Assembly: GCA_021162935.1 (NCBI GenBank)
Contig: JAGGXR010000005.1
Coordinates: forward strand, 1 to 32,143
DNA length: 32,143 nucleotides
Source of the DNA: Deltaproteobacteria bacterium
Lineage (GTDB): Bacteria > Myxococcota_A > Polyangia > HGW-17 > SLPX01
Direction: 5' to 3'
In this document: positions 7,818-16,417 of the stretch, piece by piece
Position numbering within the stretch: the stretch's first letter is position 1
Layout: every line of letters begins with the position of its first letter
The notes under the pieces: generated by a model
What the model was told of the DNA's origin: nothing
Databases searched by the model: none
What the model saw: the letters and a program-made list of their open reading frames with translations, nothing else
Made by a program: the position numbers and the translations under genes

Positions 7818-9869
7818 ATGTCTCGGACGAGACTCAGTCTGGCGTTGATGGTGTTGGCGGTGGCCTGGGGGCGTCCGGTGAGGGCTCAGGTGCCACCCGC
7901 GGATGGGATGGACGTACAGATTTTTCATCCTGCGGTCGGTCGTTCCGGATATGTGACCGTCTATGGAGCCGAGGTCCCAGGGCATCTCAATTTTGGTGTT
8001 GGCTTGCTTGCGAGTTACCAGCGCGACCCCTTCGTCCTGCACCGGTCCAACGGTGGCGATCCGCTCAAGGGGAGCGTCGTACCCGTGGTGAGGAACCTGG
8101 TGGTGGGTGACCTGTACGGTTTCATCGGGTTGACCCGATATCTTTCCATCGGCCTGTCCATGCCCCTTGGTCTGTACATGAGCGGCTCGCTTCCGGACGA
8201 TCAGGGAAATGCGGAAGGGGATTTGAAACACTTTGGCTGGGGAGACCTGGCGGTTCATTTTCAGGGTGTGTTTCATCGTTTTGACCGGCTCCACCTGGTC
8301 TTGGCCGGCGTCCTGAGCGTGACCGTGCCCACCGGAAAGTATGCGGACAACTATTTAGGAGAGAAGATGGTGACCCTGATTCCGAGGGTCGTTGCCGAGT
8401 GGACGCAGGGGCGTTTTTCCGTGGCGGCGAATCTGGGCGCGGTGCTCAGGACGGAACCAGTTTCATTTTACGACGACACCTTTACGATCGGGCAGCAATT
8501 CCTTTACGGGTTGGCCGGTGGCTGGTTCGTGCATCCTCTGGTTCGACTCATGGTCGAGTTGACCGGGCGGAGCGGTTTTTCTTCTTTGGATGACAGCCCC
8601 ATGGAGGTCGCAGTTGCGGCCCGATGGTCGGTGTATCGCGGGATAGGCCTCTGTTTGGGGGCGAACGCCGGTGTGCTGGCTGGAATCGGAACGCCGCTGT
8701 TTCGCACCTATCTCGGGATTCGATGGACGCCGATCTTTACGGATAGCGACGACGACGGCGTTCCGGACGACGTGGACAAATGCCCCGGACAGCTAGAGGA
8801 TCATGACGGCTACAAGGACGGGGACGGGTGTCCGGATCCGGACAACGACGGCGACGGCATCCCAGACGCTCGAGACAAGTGCCCGAACGCCGTCGAGGAC
8901 TTCGATGGGTACAAAGATATGGATGGCTGTCCGGATCCGGACAACGACGGCGATCATATCTGCGACGCAAATATGACCATTCAACGATCGCTCGGCCGGT
9001 TTGCCTCACAATGTTCGGGTAAGGACAACTGTCCGATGAATGCTGGTCCAGCCGCGACTCACGGTTGTCCGAAGTCCATGCTGGACGACGATGGAGATGG
9101 GGTGCCCGACAGCCTGGATCGCTGTCCACATCAACCGGAGGACAAGGATGGGTTCCAGGACCAGGACGGGTGTCCGGATCCGGACAACGACGGCGACGGC
9201 GTTTGTGATCCGAATGCGGTGATTCAGGGCAACCTCGCCAGGTATGCCAAGATCTGCAAGGGCAAGGACGTATGTCCGGCAATGCCGGAGGACAGGGATG
9301 GCTACAAGGACGCAGACGGCTGTCCTGACCCCGATGACGATGGAGACGGTGTGTGTGACGCGAACAGCGTCATCCAGGCGCACCTTTCTGCGTTCACCGA
9401 TCGCTGCATCGGGGCGGATCGATGCCCGGGCAAGAAGGAGACGATCAACGGGAACAAGGACCTGGACGGCTGTCCGGATTCGGGGCGCTCGGACCTCGCG
9501 ATACGGGGAAACCAGATTGCGACGCCCAGGCATCGAATTACGTTCAAAGGGACCTCGTCCGTCATGGGAAGTGGTTCGGATCGTATTCTGTCGCAGCTTG
9601 CTGCGTTCATGCGAGCGAGACGGGACATAGGTCGGCTCGTGGTCGTTGGGTACACCGATACCTTCCTGCCAAAGGATGAGGCTCTCCGTGTGAGTCAGGC
9701 GTATGCGGATGCTGTTCGCAAGGCACTCGTGGCTCGTGGCATTGCTTCGAATCGCCTGATGGCGAAGGGATTGGGCGGAGCGAGACCGATCTATTCGGGG
9801 CGTTCCCGCAGGAAGCAAAGGAAGTTGAACAGACGGGTGGAGTTCTATGTGGTTCCGGCTGGCAAGTAG
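7818..9869 (+). CDS. Outer-membrane protein with thrombospondin type-3 repeats and OmpA-like C-terminus
   Basis: The 683-residue protein starts at 7818, after AGAGGAGGAG. A cleavable signal peptide (LALMVLAVAWGRPVRAQ) is followed by a region of about 280 residues with alternating strands, probably a beta-barrel. Residues of about 310-555 are calcium-binding thrombospondin type-3 repeats (DxDxDGxxDxxDxCP units). The last 120 residues resemble the OmpA peptidoglycan-binding domain (VVGYTD ... LMAKGLGGARP ... RRVEFYV). The diaminopimelate-contacting Asp of GYTD is kept, but the usual Arg of the LSxxRA motif is Tyr (VSQAYADAV), so wall binding may be weakened. A lipoprotein gene overlaps its 3' end. 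The architecture is common in Myxococcota. Confidence 0.88.
   Translation: MSRTRLSLALMVLAVAWGRPVRAQVPPADGMDVQIFHPAVGRSGYVTVYGAEVPGHLNFGVGLLASYQRDPFVLHRSNGGDPLKGSVVPVVRNLVVGDLYGFIGLTRYLSIGLSMPLGLYMSGSLPDDQGNAEGDLKHFGWGDLAVHFQGVFHRFDRLHLVLAGVLSVTVPTGKYADNYLGEKMVTLIPRVVAEWTQGRFSVAANLGAVLRTEPVSFYDDTFTIGQQFLYGLAGGWFVHPLVRLMVELTGRSGFSSLDDSPMEVAVAARWSVYRGIGLCLGANAGVLAGIGTPLFRTYLGIRWTPIFTDSDDDGVPDDVDKCPGQLEDHDGYKDGDGCPDPDNDGDGIPDARDKCPNAVEDFDGYKDMDGCPDPDNDGDHICDANMTIQRSLGRFASQCSGKDNCPMNAGPAATHGCPKSMLDDDGDGVPDSLDRCPHQPEDKDGFQDQDGCPDPDNDGDGVCDPNAVIQGNLARYAKICKGKDVCPAMPEDRDGYKDADGCPDPDDDGDGVCDANSVIQAHLSAFTDRCIGADRCPGKKETINGNKDLDGCPDSGRSDLAIRGNQIATPRHRITFKGTSSVMGSGSDRILSQLAAFMRARRDIGRLVVVGYTDTFLPKDEALRVSQAYADAVRKALVARGIASNRLMAKGLGGARPIYSGRSRRKQRKLNRRVEFYVVPAGK
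8829..9196 (+). repeat. Near-identical DNA units inside the thrombospondin type-3 region
   Basis: The same 26-base unit, encoding CPDPDNDGD, occurs at 8829-8854, 8928-8953 and 9171-9196, including a GGATCC-containing core. Identity at synonymous positions indicates recent duplication or gene conversion within the gene. Confidence 0.8.
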
Positions 9870-10770
9870 TCTCTGCACTGCAGTCGTCTTGTCGGGTTGC
9901 ATCAAGGGGTTTGACCCTGCGAGCAAGCTGGGGGGGGGCTTTCTGGTCCTGGCGATCCAGGTGGACCCACCTTCGGCCCATGCCGGCGAGCGGGTGCACG
10001 CATCTTCTTTGTGGTACGTTCCTGCCGATGCGACGGCTGCGGTCGATGCCCTGTGGATCCTGTGTGTGCCGCAGATGGGTGAGGGGCCAGAGGCCTGCAT
10101 GGATGCAGCCATGGGCCAGGTCTTCGGTCGACTCGGACAATGTAGGCAGGCATGCGAGTCGGATCCGGACCCAGAGTCCTGTCGGGACGACTGTGCGCTC
10201 ACGGCATTGTCTGATTCCATGTGTGGTCAGGGCGTCCCGGCTAAAGCCTGTGTTGCCGGGTTTGGTGGTCGGACAGATGTCGTTTTGCCCATTGTTGCCG
10301 ATCCTCCCCCAAAGGCGTATCTGTTCTTGCTGGCTGCAGCGGGAGCCGACGGCCTGTCTGGTTGTGCCGATGTCTGGGTCGAAGAGATCCGTGCGGGAAG
10401 TCCTGCTGCACCCACTGGAGACTGCACTTTGAGCGTCAAGTCGGTCGCCCTGGTTGGGCCCGGTGAAGAAGATGGAACCAATCCTGTCATCCAAGATGTG
10501 CTGATCGCTGGGGGGGCGAGCAAGGACGCCTCGACGCTTACGAGCGGCACGACTGTCGATCTGTCCGTGGTGCCGGCACCGGCGCAGGGGTCGTACCTGT
10601 CGTGGTTCTCTGATTGCGGTGATTTGGATCATTCAAAGACCCTCGGATCGGACAATCGTTTGAAACCATCGGTCGTTGGATCCTGTGAAGTGGACGTGGC
10701 AGTACGAGACGGACAGGGAGGACTGGGTTTTTTCCGGGTGGCTATTGCCGTCGCTCAGCCGGATTCATAG
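9847..10770 (+). CDS. Secreted lipoprotein of unknown function
   Basis: The protein is 307 residues with a lipoprotein signal ending VVLSGC-I. The mature part has about 17 cysteines, including clusters CRQACESDPDPESCRDDC, and two apparent domains: residues 30-180 and a C-terminal portion with strands resembling an immunoglobulin-like fold (VDVAVRDGQGGLGFFRVAIAV). The ATG lies inside the end of the OmpA-like gene, 23 bases before its end, with GGTGGAG just upstream, so the two are translationally coupled and probably work at the same place in the envelope. No known family is recognised. Confidence 0.8.
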   Translation: MWFRLASSLCTAVVLSGCIKGFDPASKLGGGFLVLAIQVDPPSAHAGERVHASSLWYVPADATAAVDALWILCVPQMGEGPEACMDAAMGQVFGRLGQCRQACESDPDPESCRDDCALTALSDSMCGQGVPAKACVAGFGGRTDVVLPIVADPPPKAYLFLLAAAGADGLSGCADVWVEEIRAGSPAAPTGDCTLSVKSVALVGPGEEDGTNPVIQDVLIAGGASKDASTLTSGTTVDLSVVPAPAQGSYLSWFSDCGDLDHSKTLGSDNRLKPSVVGSCEVDVAVRDGQGGLGFFRVAIAVAQPDS

Positions 10771-10788
10771 TCGTCTACAGGTGGATGG

Positions 10789-11529
10789 TCAGTCGTTGGC
10801 AACGTAGACCACCACCACGGTGATGTTGTCGTCTCCGCCTCGGTCGTTGGCGAGACCCACCAGGACGTCGGGTATCGTTGAGTAGTAGTGGGTGGTCATG
10901 AGTTGGGCCAATTCTTCGGTTTCCACGTGATTGGATAGACCGTCGCTGCACAGAAGGAAACAGTCTCCCATCAGGACGGGCATGGACAAGGTGTCCACCT
11001 CCACCTCCATCTCGAATCCGACCGATCGGGTGATCACGTGCTTGAGTTTGCTCGTCTTTGCTTCCGATTCGGACAAGAAGCCGGCGCGCACCTGCTCGGC
11101 AATCCAGGAATGGTCCTTGCTGACCTGTTCGACGCGCCCATCTCGGTATAGGTATGCTCGGCTGTCCCCCACGTGTCCCAGACAGACCCTTCCATCATAG
11201 AACAGGAAGCCCGTCAGCGTCGTGCCCATGCCTTCGAGCGCCGGATCGCGTTGAGCCGCTTGATAGATTCGGGAGCCAGCGCGTTTGGCTGCCTCGCGAA
11301 TCAGGGCACAGGCCGCTTGATCTCGACGACCGAGTTGGGTTGGGTCGGATTCCTCGATCACTTTATGAAATTCGTCGATAGCCAGGCTGCTGGCCTGGTC
11401 ACCACCTGCATGGCCCCCCATGCCGTCGGCTACGGCAAAGAGACCGAGGTCAACGTCCGCCAGAAAGCTATCTTCGTTGTGGTCCCGTTGCAGTCCCACA
11501 TCCGATTTTGCCCAGCTCAAGATCCGCAT
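10789..11529 (-). CDS. PP2C-type Ser/Thr protein phosphatase
   Basis: The 246-residue single-domain enzyme carries all the main PP2C motifs: [13 protein letters not shown], the metal-binding [56 protein letters not shown] and the final [11 protein letters not shown]. These supply the Asp residues that hold two Mn/Mg ions. It removes phosphate from Ser/Thr of proteins and would counter Hanks-type kinases, none of which is encoded in this window. No ribosome-binding site precedes the ATG, and the promoter at 11539-11567 places the transcript start almost on the ATG, suggesting a leaderless message. It may end convergently with the lipoprotein gene at 10770. Confidence 0.95.
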   Translation of the reverse strand: MRILSWAKSDVGLQRDHNEDSFLADVDLGLFAVADGMGGHAGGDQASSLAIDEFHKVIEESDPTQLGRRDQAACALIREAAKRAGSRIYQAAQRDPALEGMGTTLTGFLFYDGRVCLGHVGDSRAYLYRDGRVEQVSKDHSWIAEQVRAGFLSESEAKTSKLKHVITRSVGFEMEVEVDTLSMPVLMGDCFLLCSDGLSNHVETEELAQLMTTHYYSTIPDVLVGLANDRGGDDNITVVVVYVAND

Positions 11530-11538
11530 AATTCTGTG

Positions 11539-11567
11539 TGTATAAAGGACTTTGCCGATTCGGTCAA
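11539..11567 (-). promoter_or_regulatory. Strong sigma-70-type promoter of the PP2C gene
   Basis: On the minus strand TTGACC (11567-11562), a 17-bp spacer and TATACA (11544-11539) each match five of six consensus bases. Only nine bases separate TATACA from the ATG at 11529, so transcription should begin at or right next to the start codon. Confidence 0.7.
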
Positions 11568-11651
11568 CGTTTCAGATTCGCGCAAAGCCTGTGTTTGTCT
11601 ATGGGAGGTGACGGGCACCATGCGCCTTCCCTTGGTTCGTGGCTGCCCATT

Positions 11652-13154
11652 TTACGTCCTGGCCTTTTCTTCGTGAGTGGCTCCGTCATAACTCAACGTG
11701 ATCGGTTTGTCCTCCCGGATGGTCATGATGTGGACGGGTCTGGTCCAGACGCGGTGCAGGTTTTCCAGCGTGGCCTGAGCCTCGTCGAGCTTGAGTTCTT
11801 CTCCGTCGAACAGGTGTTTGAGGAGGAGTTCCCCACGGTTTCGCCAGTTGGCGTCTTCGACCACGATTCTGGGCTGCCCGAAGTTGGTGAGCATGGACAG
11901 GAGTCGATTTTTGATTTTGGGGAACTCGCGGCTTTCGATTTCCCAACGTTCGTGGTTCGAGTTGTAACTGAAGTTAAAGAATCGGTGTCTGCGACAGAAG
12001 TCCTCTGTGAAGAATTCATCGATGAAGGTGATGTCGTTGTAGAAACGGCGCACTTCGAAAATCTTTTCCCGGCCGAGTCCGAGTTTGATGTCCCAGTTGG
12101 ATCGGATGCTGATGTCCTGACATTCGTCCCACTGTCTCCCGAAGCGTCCCTTGTTCCAGCGGTCTTCGATGTCTCGAAAGAGGGCGACACCAATGGCATA
12201 GGGGTTCAGTTGGGCGCCACTCGTGGCTGTTACGCCGGCCGTCACCTGGGCGTAGTCCACCACTTCGGCATCGGTCATTGCCCTTTCGGTCATGATGGTC
12301 GAATGCCAGTAGACCGCCCAGCCTTCGTTCATGATTTTGGTCATGCCCTGAGGCGCAAAATAGTATGCCTCGTCCCGCACGATTTCGAGAATGTTGCGTT
12401 CCCATTCGGCCAGTGGGGCCTGTTCGAGGAGAAAGGTCAGGACATCCCGTCTGGATTTGGGCGGAATTTTGGTGAGTTCGGCCATGTTTTCGGTGGGATG
12501 CTTGGACGACTTCCGTTGCTTCGCTCTCTGGGTGTCGGCAATGAAAGAAGCAACATAGGGCCTCATAGATGACTCTGCATGGGGCACATCATCGCCTGAC
12601 GCGGCGCGTTGCTTTTCGGTCGAGTCAGACATCGCTTCGGTGTTCGACTTTCGATACGGCGCGTGGATATCGATCAGGTTTTCCAGGGACAGACATGTGT
12701 CGATGAAACTCTCCACACGATCGACTCCATACTGTTCCATGTAGCGTCGAACCCTCGTGGCATGGTTGGCCATTTCGTCGAGCATCTTACGATTCGTGGG
12801 TTCGAAAAAGGCGTTGTTTTTGAAGAAGTCCGAATGCCCCATGACGTGTGCCATGACCAACTTCTGGATCACCATGGCGTTGCCTTCGAGCAGGTACGCA
12901 TACGAAGGATCGTTGTTGATGACCAATTCGTAGATCATGGACAGGCCGTAGGTGTGGCTTTTGAACATTCGTTCGAAGTCCATGCCGAATCTCCAGTGGG
13001 GATAGCGCACTGGAAATCCGCCATAGGACGCGACTTCGTTCATTCGTCTGTAGTCCACCATCTCGAAGATGGTTTCAAAGGGGTCCAATCCGTACTGTCG
13101 CGCCCAGTCTTCGATCTGATCCTGCTTTTTTCGAAGTTCGTACGGAAGAGCCAT
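11652..13154 (-). CDS. spoVR: SpoVR family protein
   Basis: The 500-residue protein starts at the ATG at 13154, with GGAGG suitably upstream. It contains the family's typical segments: GLDPFETIFEMVDYRRMNE, GGFPVRYPHWRFGMDFERM, YGLSMIYELVINNDPSYAYL, AHVMGHSDFFKNN, and later MNEGWAVYWHS and NPYAIGVALFRDIEDRW. SpoVR proteins act in spore cortex formation in Bacillus and are linked, together with PrkA-type kinases and YeaH-like proteins, to stress and stationary phase in other bacteria. Neither partner gene is encoded beside it here. The biochemical activity of the family is unsettled. The length matches the family. Confidence 0.93.
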   Translation of the reverse strand: MALPYELRKKQDQIEDWARQYGLDPFETIFEMVDYRRMNEVASYGGFPVRYPHWRFGMDFERMFKSHTYGLSMIYELVINNDPSYAYLLEGNAMVIQKLVMAHVMGHSDFFKNNAFFEPTNRKMLDEMANHATRVRRYMEQYGVDRVESFIDTCLSLENLIDIHAPYRKSNTEAMSDSTEKQRAASGDDVPHAESSMRPYVASFIADTQRAKQRKSSKHPTENMAELTKIPPKSRRDVLTFLLEQAPLAEWERNILEIVRDEAYYFAPQGMTKIMNEGWAVYWHSTIMTERAMTDAEVVDYAQVTAGVTATSGAQLNPYAIGVALFRDIEDRWNKGRFGRQWDECQDISIRSNWDIKLGLGREKIFEVRRFYNDITFIDEFFTEDFCRRHRFFNFSYNSNHERWEIESREFPKIKNRLLSMLTNFGQPRIVVEDANWRNRGELLLKHLFDGEELKLDEAQATLENLHRVWTRPVHIMTIREDKPITLSYDGATHEEKART

Positions 13155-13177
13155 CACATACCTCCATGTGAAATCCA

Positions 13178-13186
13178 TTTATACCA
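13178..13186 (-). promoter_or_regulatory. Extended -10 promoter candidate for spoVR
   Basis: The minus strand has TGGTATAAA (13186-13178), a TGn-extended -10 element, with no recognisable -35. The predicted leader of about 17 bases would contain the GGAGG. Confidence 0.45.
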
Positions 13187-13206
13187 CGATTCGTTTTTCG
13201 GATGCA

Positions 13207-13254
13207 CATCTCCGTTTGCCGATCGCTGGAGATGGGTTCGATGCGCGATTCGCG
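13207..13254. promoter_or_regulatory. Two adjacent inverted repeats upstream of spoVR
   Basis: CATCTCC (13207-13213) and GGAGATG (13228-13234) form a perfect 7-bp inverted repeat with a 14-base spacer, and CGCGATTCGCG (13244-13254) is a perfect 5-1-5 palindrome. They sit between the end of the flippase-like gene and the spoVR promoter. No T-run follows, so regulator binding is more likely than termination. Confidence 0.4.
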
Positions 13255-13270
13255 AGTCTGTCTGTGACGG

Positions 13271-14254
13271 TTACGTGGTCGGGACGACTTCTTCGTGTCT
13301 CAGGCTGAAGAGGGCCAACAGACCGAGTCCGAGCAAGACGAGTGCCACCACTCGGAGACGCCGCAGGACTTCCATCGCAAGTCCGGTGGTGGCCGTGAGA
13401 CCGAGATACGGGAAGAGCAGGAAACTCGCCCCTTCGTTGGCGCCGAGTTGGGAGGGGATGAAGGCGAACAGGACGTAGACGATGAGGCTCGTGGCCTGAA
13501 TGAGGAACGCTGTTTGGGGGGACATCCACTGTCCCATGACCGCCAGGATGACCCAGACCTCCATGATCGATAGGCTTCGTCCGAAGAACACCCACAGAAA
13601 GGCGCCGTAGAAGGCAGCGGGATGGTGGGTTCGAAACTGGCGGACGAGAACGTCAGCCTTGCGGGCTTTTGCCAACACGTCGTCGGCATTCTTGAAGCGG
13701 ATGTGAAGGCGTGCCAGCAACCGAATGAATTTTTCCGATAGACCACGATGGACGAGCCAGATGCCGATGAGAACCGGGACGGCGACCGCAAGGGTCGTGC
13801 CCACCAGGATCCACGTGAGCCGCGTGGGAAGGTCCAGTAGAAAAATGGCCAAGGTGACGCCCAGTACGATCAGCAGGAGGTTGGAAAACCAGTAGAGGAT
13901 GTTGTGGAGCAATACCGTGGACAGGAGAGCCTCTGGGGATGCCCGGTCTTTGAGGAGCGTCGCTTTGACCGGTTCACCTCCCATGCTGCCAGGGGTCAGA
14001 AAGTTGATGGCTGCCCCGACGATGGAGGCTCCCACCAGTTCCCACAGACCGGCGGTGCCGCCCTCTGCATCGAGCAGCAGCTTCCAACCAATGGCCATGA
14101 CGACGATGGAGGCCAGCGCCACCGCTACGACGGCGGCGAACCCCCATCCTGCATGAGCCAGGTCCGACAGGAGCCGTCCCGCTCCGACCCGGTAGATTAG
14201 GTAACTCGCCAGAACGACGCCAATCACCAGGAATAGAGCGTGGAGACGTTTCAT
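13271..14254 (-). CDS. Flippase-like membrane protein (LPG synthase TM / UPF0104 family)
   Basis: The 327-residue integral membrane protein has about eight hydrophobic helices. It carries the family landmark INFLTPGSMGGEPVKATLL (about residues 87-105), and later a PSQLGANEGASFLLFPYLG-type segment, as in the membrane half of MprF and in bacterial and archaeal homologues thought to move lipid-linked substrates. There is no soluble aminoacyl-transfer domain. It starts two bases after the end of the aminoethylphosphonate aminotransferase fusion gene, so the two are translationally coupled, which suggests that it handles a lipid bearing the head group made by that enzyme. The transport role is known for only a few relatives. 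Confidence 0.88.
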   Translation of the reverse strand: MKRLHALFLVIGVVLASYLIYRVGAGRLLSDLAHAGWGFAAVVAVALASIVVMAIGWKLLLDAEGGTAGLWELVGASIVGAAINFLTPGSMGGEPVKATLLKDRASPEALLSTVLLHNILYWFSNLLLIVLGVTLAIFLLDLPTRLTWILVGTTLAVAVPVLIGIWLVHRGLSEKFIRLLARLHIRFKNADDVLAKARKADVLVRQFRTHHPAAFYGAFLWVFFGRSLSIMEVWVILAVMGQWMSPQTAFLIQATSLIVYVLFAFIPSQLGANEGASFLLFPYLGLTATTGLAMEVLRRLRVVALVLLGLGLLALFSLRHEEVVPTT

Positions 14255-14256
14255 TG

Positions 14257-16155
14257 CTACTTGCGAGCTTGGGCGACCCGTTCGAGCGCGTAGAGCCTCG
14301 GCCGGGCCGCGGCTCGATTCTTGGCCTGATGGAACACCATGTTCAAGGCGTCCAGGAATGCGTCGATGGTCTCGTTGTTCAGGTCTCCCATATTGGCGAC
14401 CTGGAAGTAACGGTCTTGGAGGTGCTCCTTACTGTTGTAGATGAGGTACCCTCTTCGTTTCATTTCATCGTAGAGTTCTGGGAAGGTGATGTAGTCGGGC
14501 ACCTTGACGCAGGTGATGGTCGATGATTCGCGTCCCGTCTCCGTCAGGAAGGACAGCCCCATTTTCCGAAACGCCTTCCGGATGCGTTGATTGCGCTCTC
14601 GATACATGGCGTAACGCCGCTGGAGGCCGTCGGCCAAGAGTTCATCGATTGCCGCATCCAAGGCGAAGAAGCTCGAAACGGCTGGTGTGAACGGCGTTTC
14701 CTCTTTCTCGACGGCGTACTTTCGATAGCGTTTCAGGTTCAGATAGTACACCCTCGGCGGCACGTCTTCGATACGGTCCCAGGCTCGTTTGCTTACGCAC
14801 ACGGCGGCCAGGCCGGAGATGGCGTGCAGGCATTTGTTTGCTGATGAGACGCAAACGTCGATCTTGTCACGCGTGACGCTGACGTCTTCGGCGCCGAGGC
14901 TCGCTACCGTGTCCACGATGAAGAGCCGATCAGCGGATCGGACGATGACACCGACTTCGTGGACCGGATTGAGCAGCCCGACGGACGTTTCGTGGTGGCA
15001 CATGGCAACGGCGAAGATGTCCGGATCCTGGTCCAGCGTGCGTCTTACGTCGTCGAGGTTCACTGATTCGGCCCATTTGTAATGGAGGGTGACCAGATTC
15101 ATCTGGTGAAGAGTGGCGATTTCGATGAAACGCTCTCCAAAGGCTCCGTTCGAAATGACGAGCAGTTTCTTGTCGCGAGGCACGCAGGAACTGACCGCCG
15201 CCTCCATGCCGGATGTGCCCGAACCGGTCAGAACCACGACTTCGTGTTCCGGACCGCCGTCGAATACTTTCCGGAGCTTTCTGCGGAGGCGCCGCACCAC
15301 CTTGGGAAACTCTCCATCTCGATGACACACGTCATGGTGGACCAGTGCGCTCTTGACCTTGGCCGTGGTGAGTACGGGGCCCGGGTTCATCAGGGTGAAA
15401 TGAAGACCATTTTTTTCATTCAGGATTCCCTCGATGTAGCTCAGCACCCTCGTAGATTCCTTGGGCCCCGTTGGTCCACATTTCGGTCCATGAGCCAAGA
15501 GGGTCTCCATGCTTTTACGGGTTACCGGATTGCGATGCGGGCTTTTCCACTGGTCCGACCTCGCGCTGAAGGTTTCCATCCGGGTGGATGCCGCCATGGC
15601 CTGGAAGGTCTCCCAGGCGGACACCGGATGTCCGTTTTCCAGGCGTCTCAGAGTCGTAAAGAAGGAATTTCCGACCACGAACCACCCAAGAGCCGTGGTG
15701 CCGCCATCCATGGTCCCCTCTTCTTCCAGGGCGATGACGCGGGTTCCGTCCAGGTTGGCAATGGGTAGATTTGCATGGATTCCTGAGCGATCCACCAGGG
15801 CACAAGACCCATCTTTGTCTACCGGCCAGGTGAGTAACTCGGCGATGAGTTCTGGTGTGGGTACGGCTTCGGGATAGACGAGTAGGACCGGTCGGCCTTC
15901 GACATGCGTGGAGACGTCTCGCAACGCAGCGCCCTGAGGGCGGCCAGGCAGCCAGGAAACTCGATCGGTCAAATCGGCTTCGGCTGCTGCCTGTCTCGTG
16001 GCAGCAGAGTCTTGGTCGCCCAGGAAGAGGACTCGTTCGATTCCTGCTCGTTCGAGGCTCGACAGAATCCAGGGCAACATGGCCCGAGAAGCAGTGGTTT
16101 GATGCCCGTACGGTGCATCGAAGAGCAGAACAGCAGTGTTGATTCGCAGCGGCAT
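14257..16155 (-). CDS. Degenerate nucleotidyltransferase fused to 2-aminoethylphosphonate-pyruvate aminotransferase
   Basis: The protein is 632 residues, with GGAGG eight bases before the ATG. Residues of about 260-610 are a fold-type I PLP enzyme matching 2-aminoethylphosphonate:pyruvate transaminase (PhnW): MNPGPVLTTAKVKSAL, GSGTSGMEAAVSS, VDTVASLGAEDV and the PLP-lysine motif SSANKCLHA (Lys441). Residues 1-240 look like a sugar/inositol-phosphate nucleotidyltransferase (AVLLFDAPY, SSLERAGIERVLFLG, ALVDRS, GWFVVGNSFF) but lack the usual GxGxR nucleotide loop and its following Lys. Fusions of an AEP cytidylyltransferase (PntC) with the aminotransferase are known in Treponema and serve phosphonolipid head-group synthesis. 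Here the first domain may be inactive or altered. PEP mutase and decarboxylase are not encoded in the window. Confidence 0.85.
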   Translation of the reverse strand: MPLRINTAVLLFDAPYGHQTTASRAMLPWILSSLERAGIERVLFLGDQDSAATRQAAAEADLTDRVSWLPGRPQGAALRDVSTHVEGRPVLLVYPEAVPTPELIAELLTWPVDKDGSCALVDRSGIHANLPIANLDGTRVIALEEEGTMDGGTTALGWFVVGNSFFTTLRRLENGHPVSAWETFQAMAASTRMETFSARSDQWKSPHRNPVTRKSMETLLAHGPKCGPTGPKESTRVLSYIEGILNEKNGLHFTLMNPGPVLTTAKVKSALVHHDVCHRDGEFPKVVRRLRRKLRKVFDGGPEHEVVVLTGSGTSGMEAAVSSCVPRDKKLLVISNGAFGERFIEIATLHQMNLVTLHYKWAESVNLDDVRRTLDQDPDIFAVAMCHHETSVGLLNPVHEVGVIVRSADRLFIVDTVASLGAEDVSVTRDKIDVCVSSANKCLHAISGLAAVCVSKRAWDRIEDVPPRVYYLNLKRYRKYAVEKEETPFTPAVSSFFALDAAIDELLADGLQRRYAMYRERNQRIRKAFRKMGLSFLTETGRESSTITCVKVPDYITFPELYDEMKRRGYLIYNSKEHLQDRYFQVANMGDLNNETIDAFLDALNMVFHQAKNRAAARPRLYALERVAQARK

Positions 16156-16223
16156 ATGAGTTCCTCCGTTGGTGGCGCGCGGAATTTCAGCTCAGTATTG
16201 GGTGCGGCCACAGTGACAGGCGC

Positions 16224-16252
16224 CATATACATGCAAGTTCGAGGCCATGCAA
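16224..16252 (-). promoter_or_regulatory. Weak promoter candidate for the aminotransferase/flippase operon
   Basis: The minus strand shows TTGCAT (16252-16247), a 17-bp spacer and TATATG (16229-16224), giving a leader of about 60 bases. The -35 matches only three of six positions. The remainder of the 16156-16417 gap holds an A/T-rich tract (16259-16275) and no visible gene. Confidence 0.35.
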
Positions 16253-16417
16253 TGGGAGTTTTTTTGGAAATGTTTAACCCTGTAGAAATTGTGAGATTCT
16301 GTTCAGATACGTGTGGCGAAGGGATGGGGGGATGTGTTGAAAATTCGACAGATCGTCGAAGGTCTGACAGGTAAAGGTGGCAACAGCTTTTTGTTGTGCT
16401 GGCGACTCGACTGGCCG

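Noticed and set aside
8829-9196. CRISPR-like array because of repeated 26-base units
   Set aside because: The units are in frame within the thrombospondin type-3 repeats at irregular spacing and encode CPDPDNDGD.
9006-10632. Long minus-strand frames opposite the OmpA-like and lipoprotein genes
   Set aside because: They are shadows of the calcium-repeat and lipoprotein coding sequence, with unnatural composition.
11538-12572. 344-residue plus-strand frame opposite spoVR
   Set aside because: It mirrors the well-conserved SpoVR coding sequence and has no features of its own.
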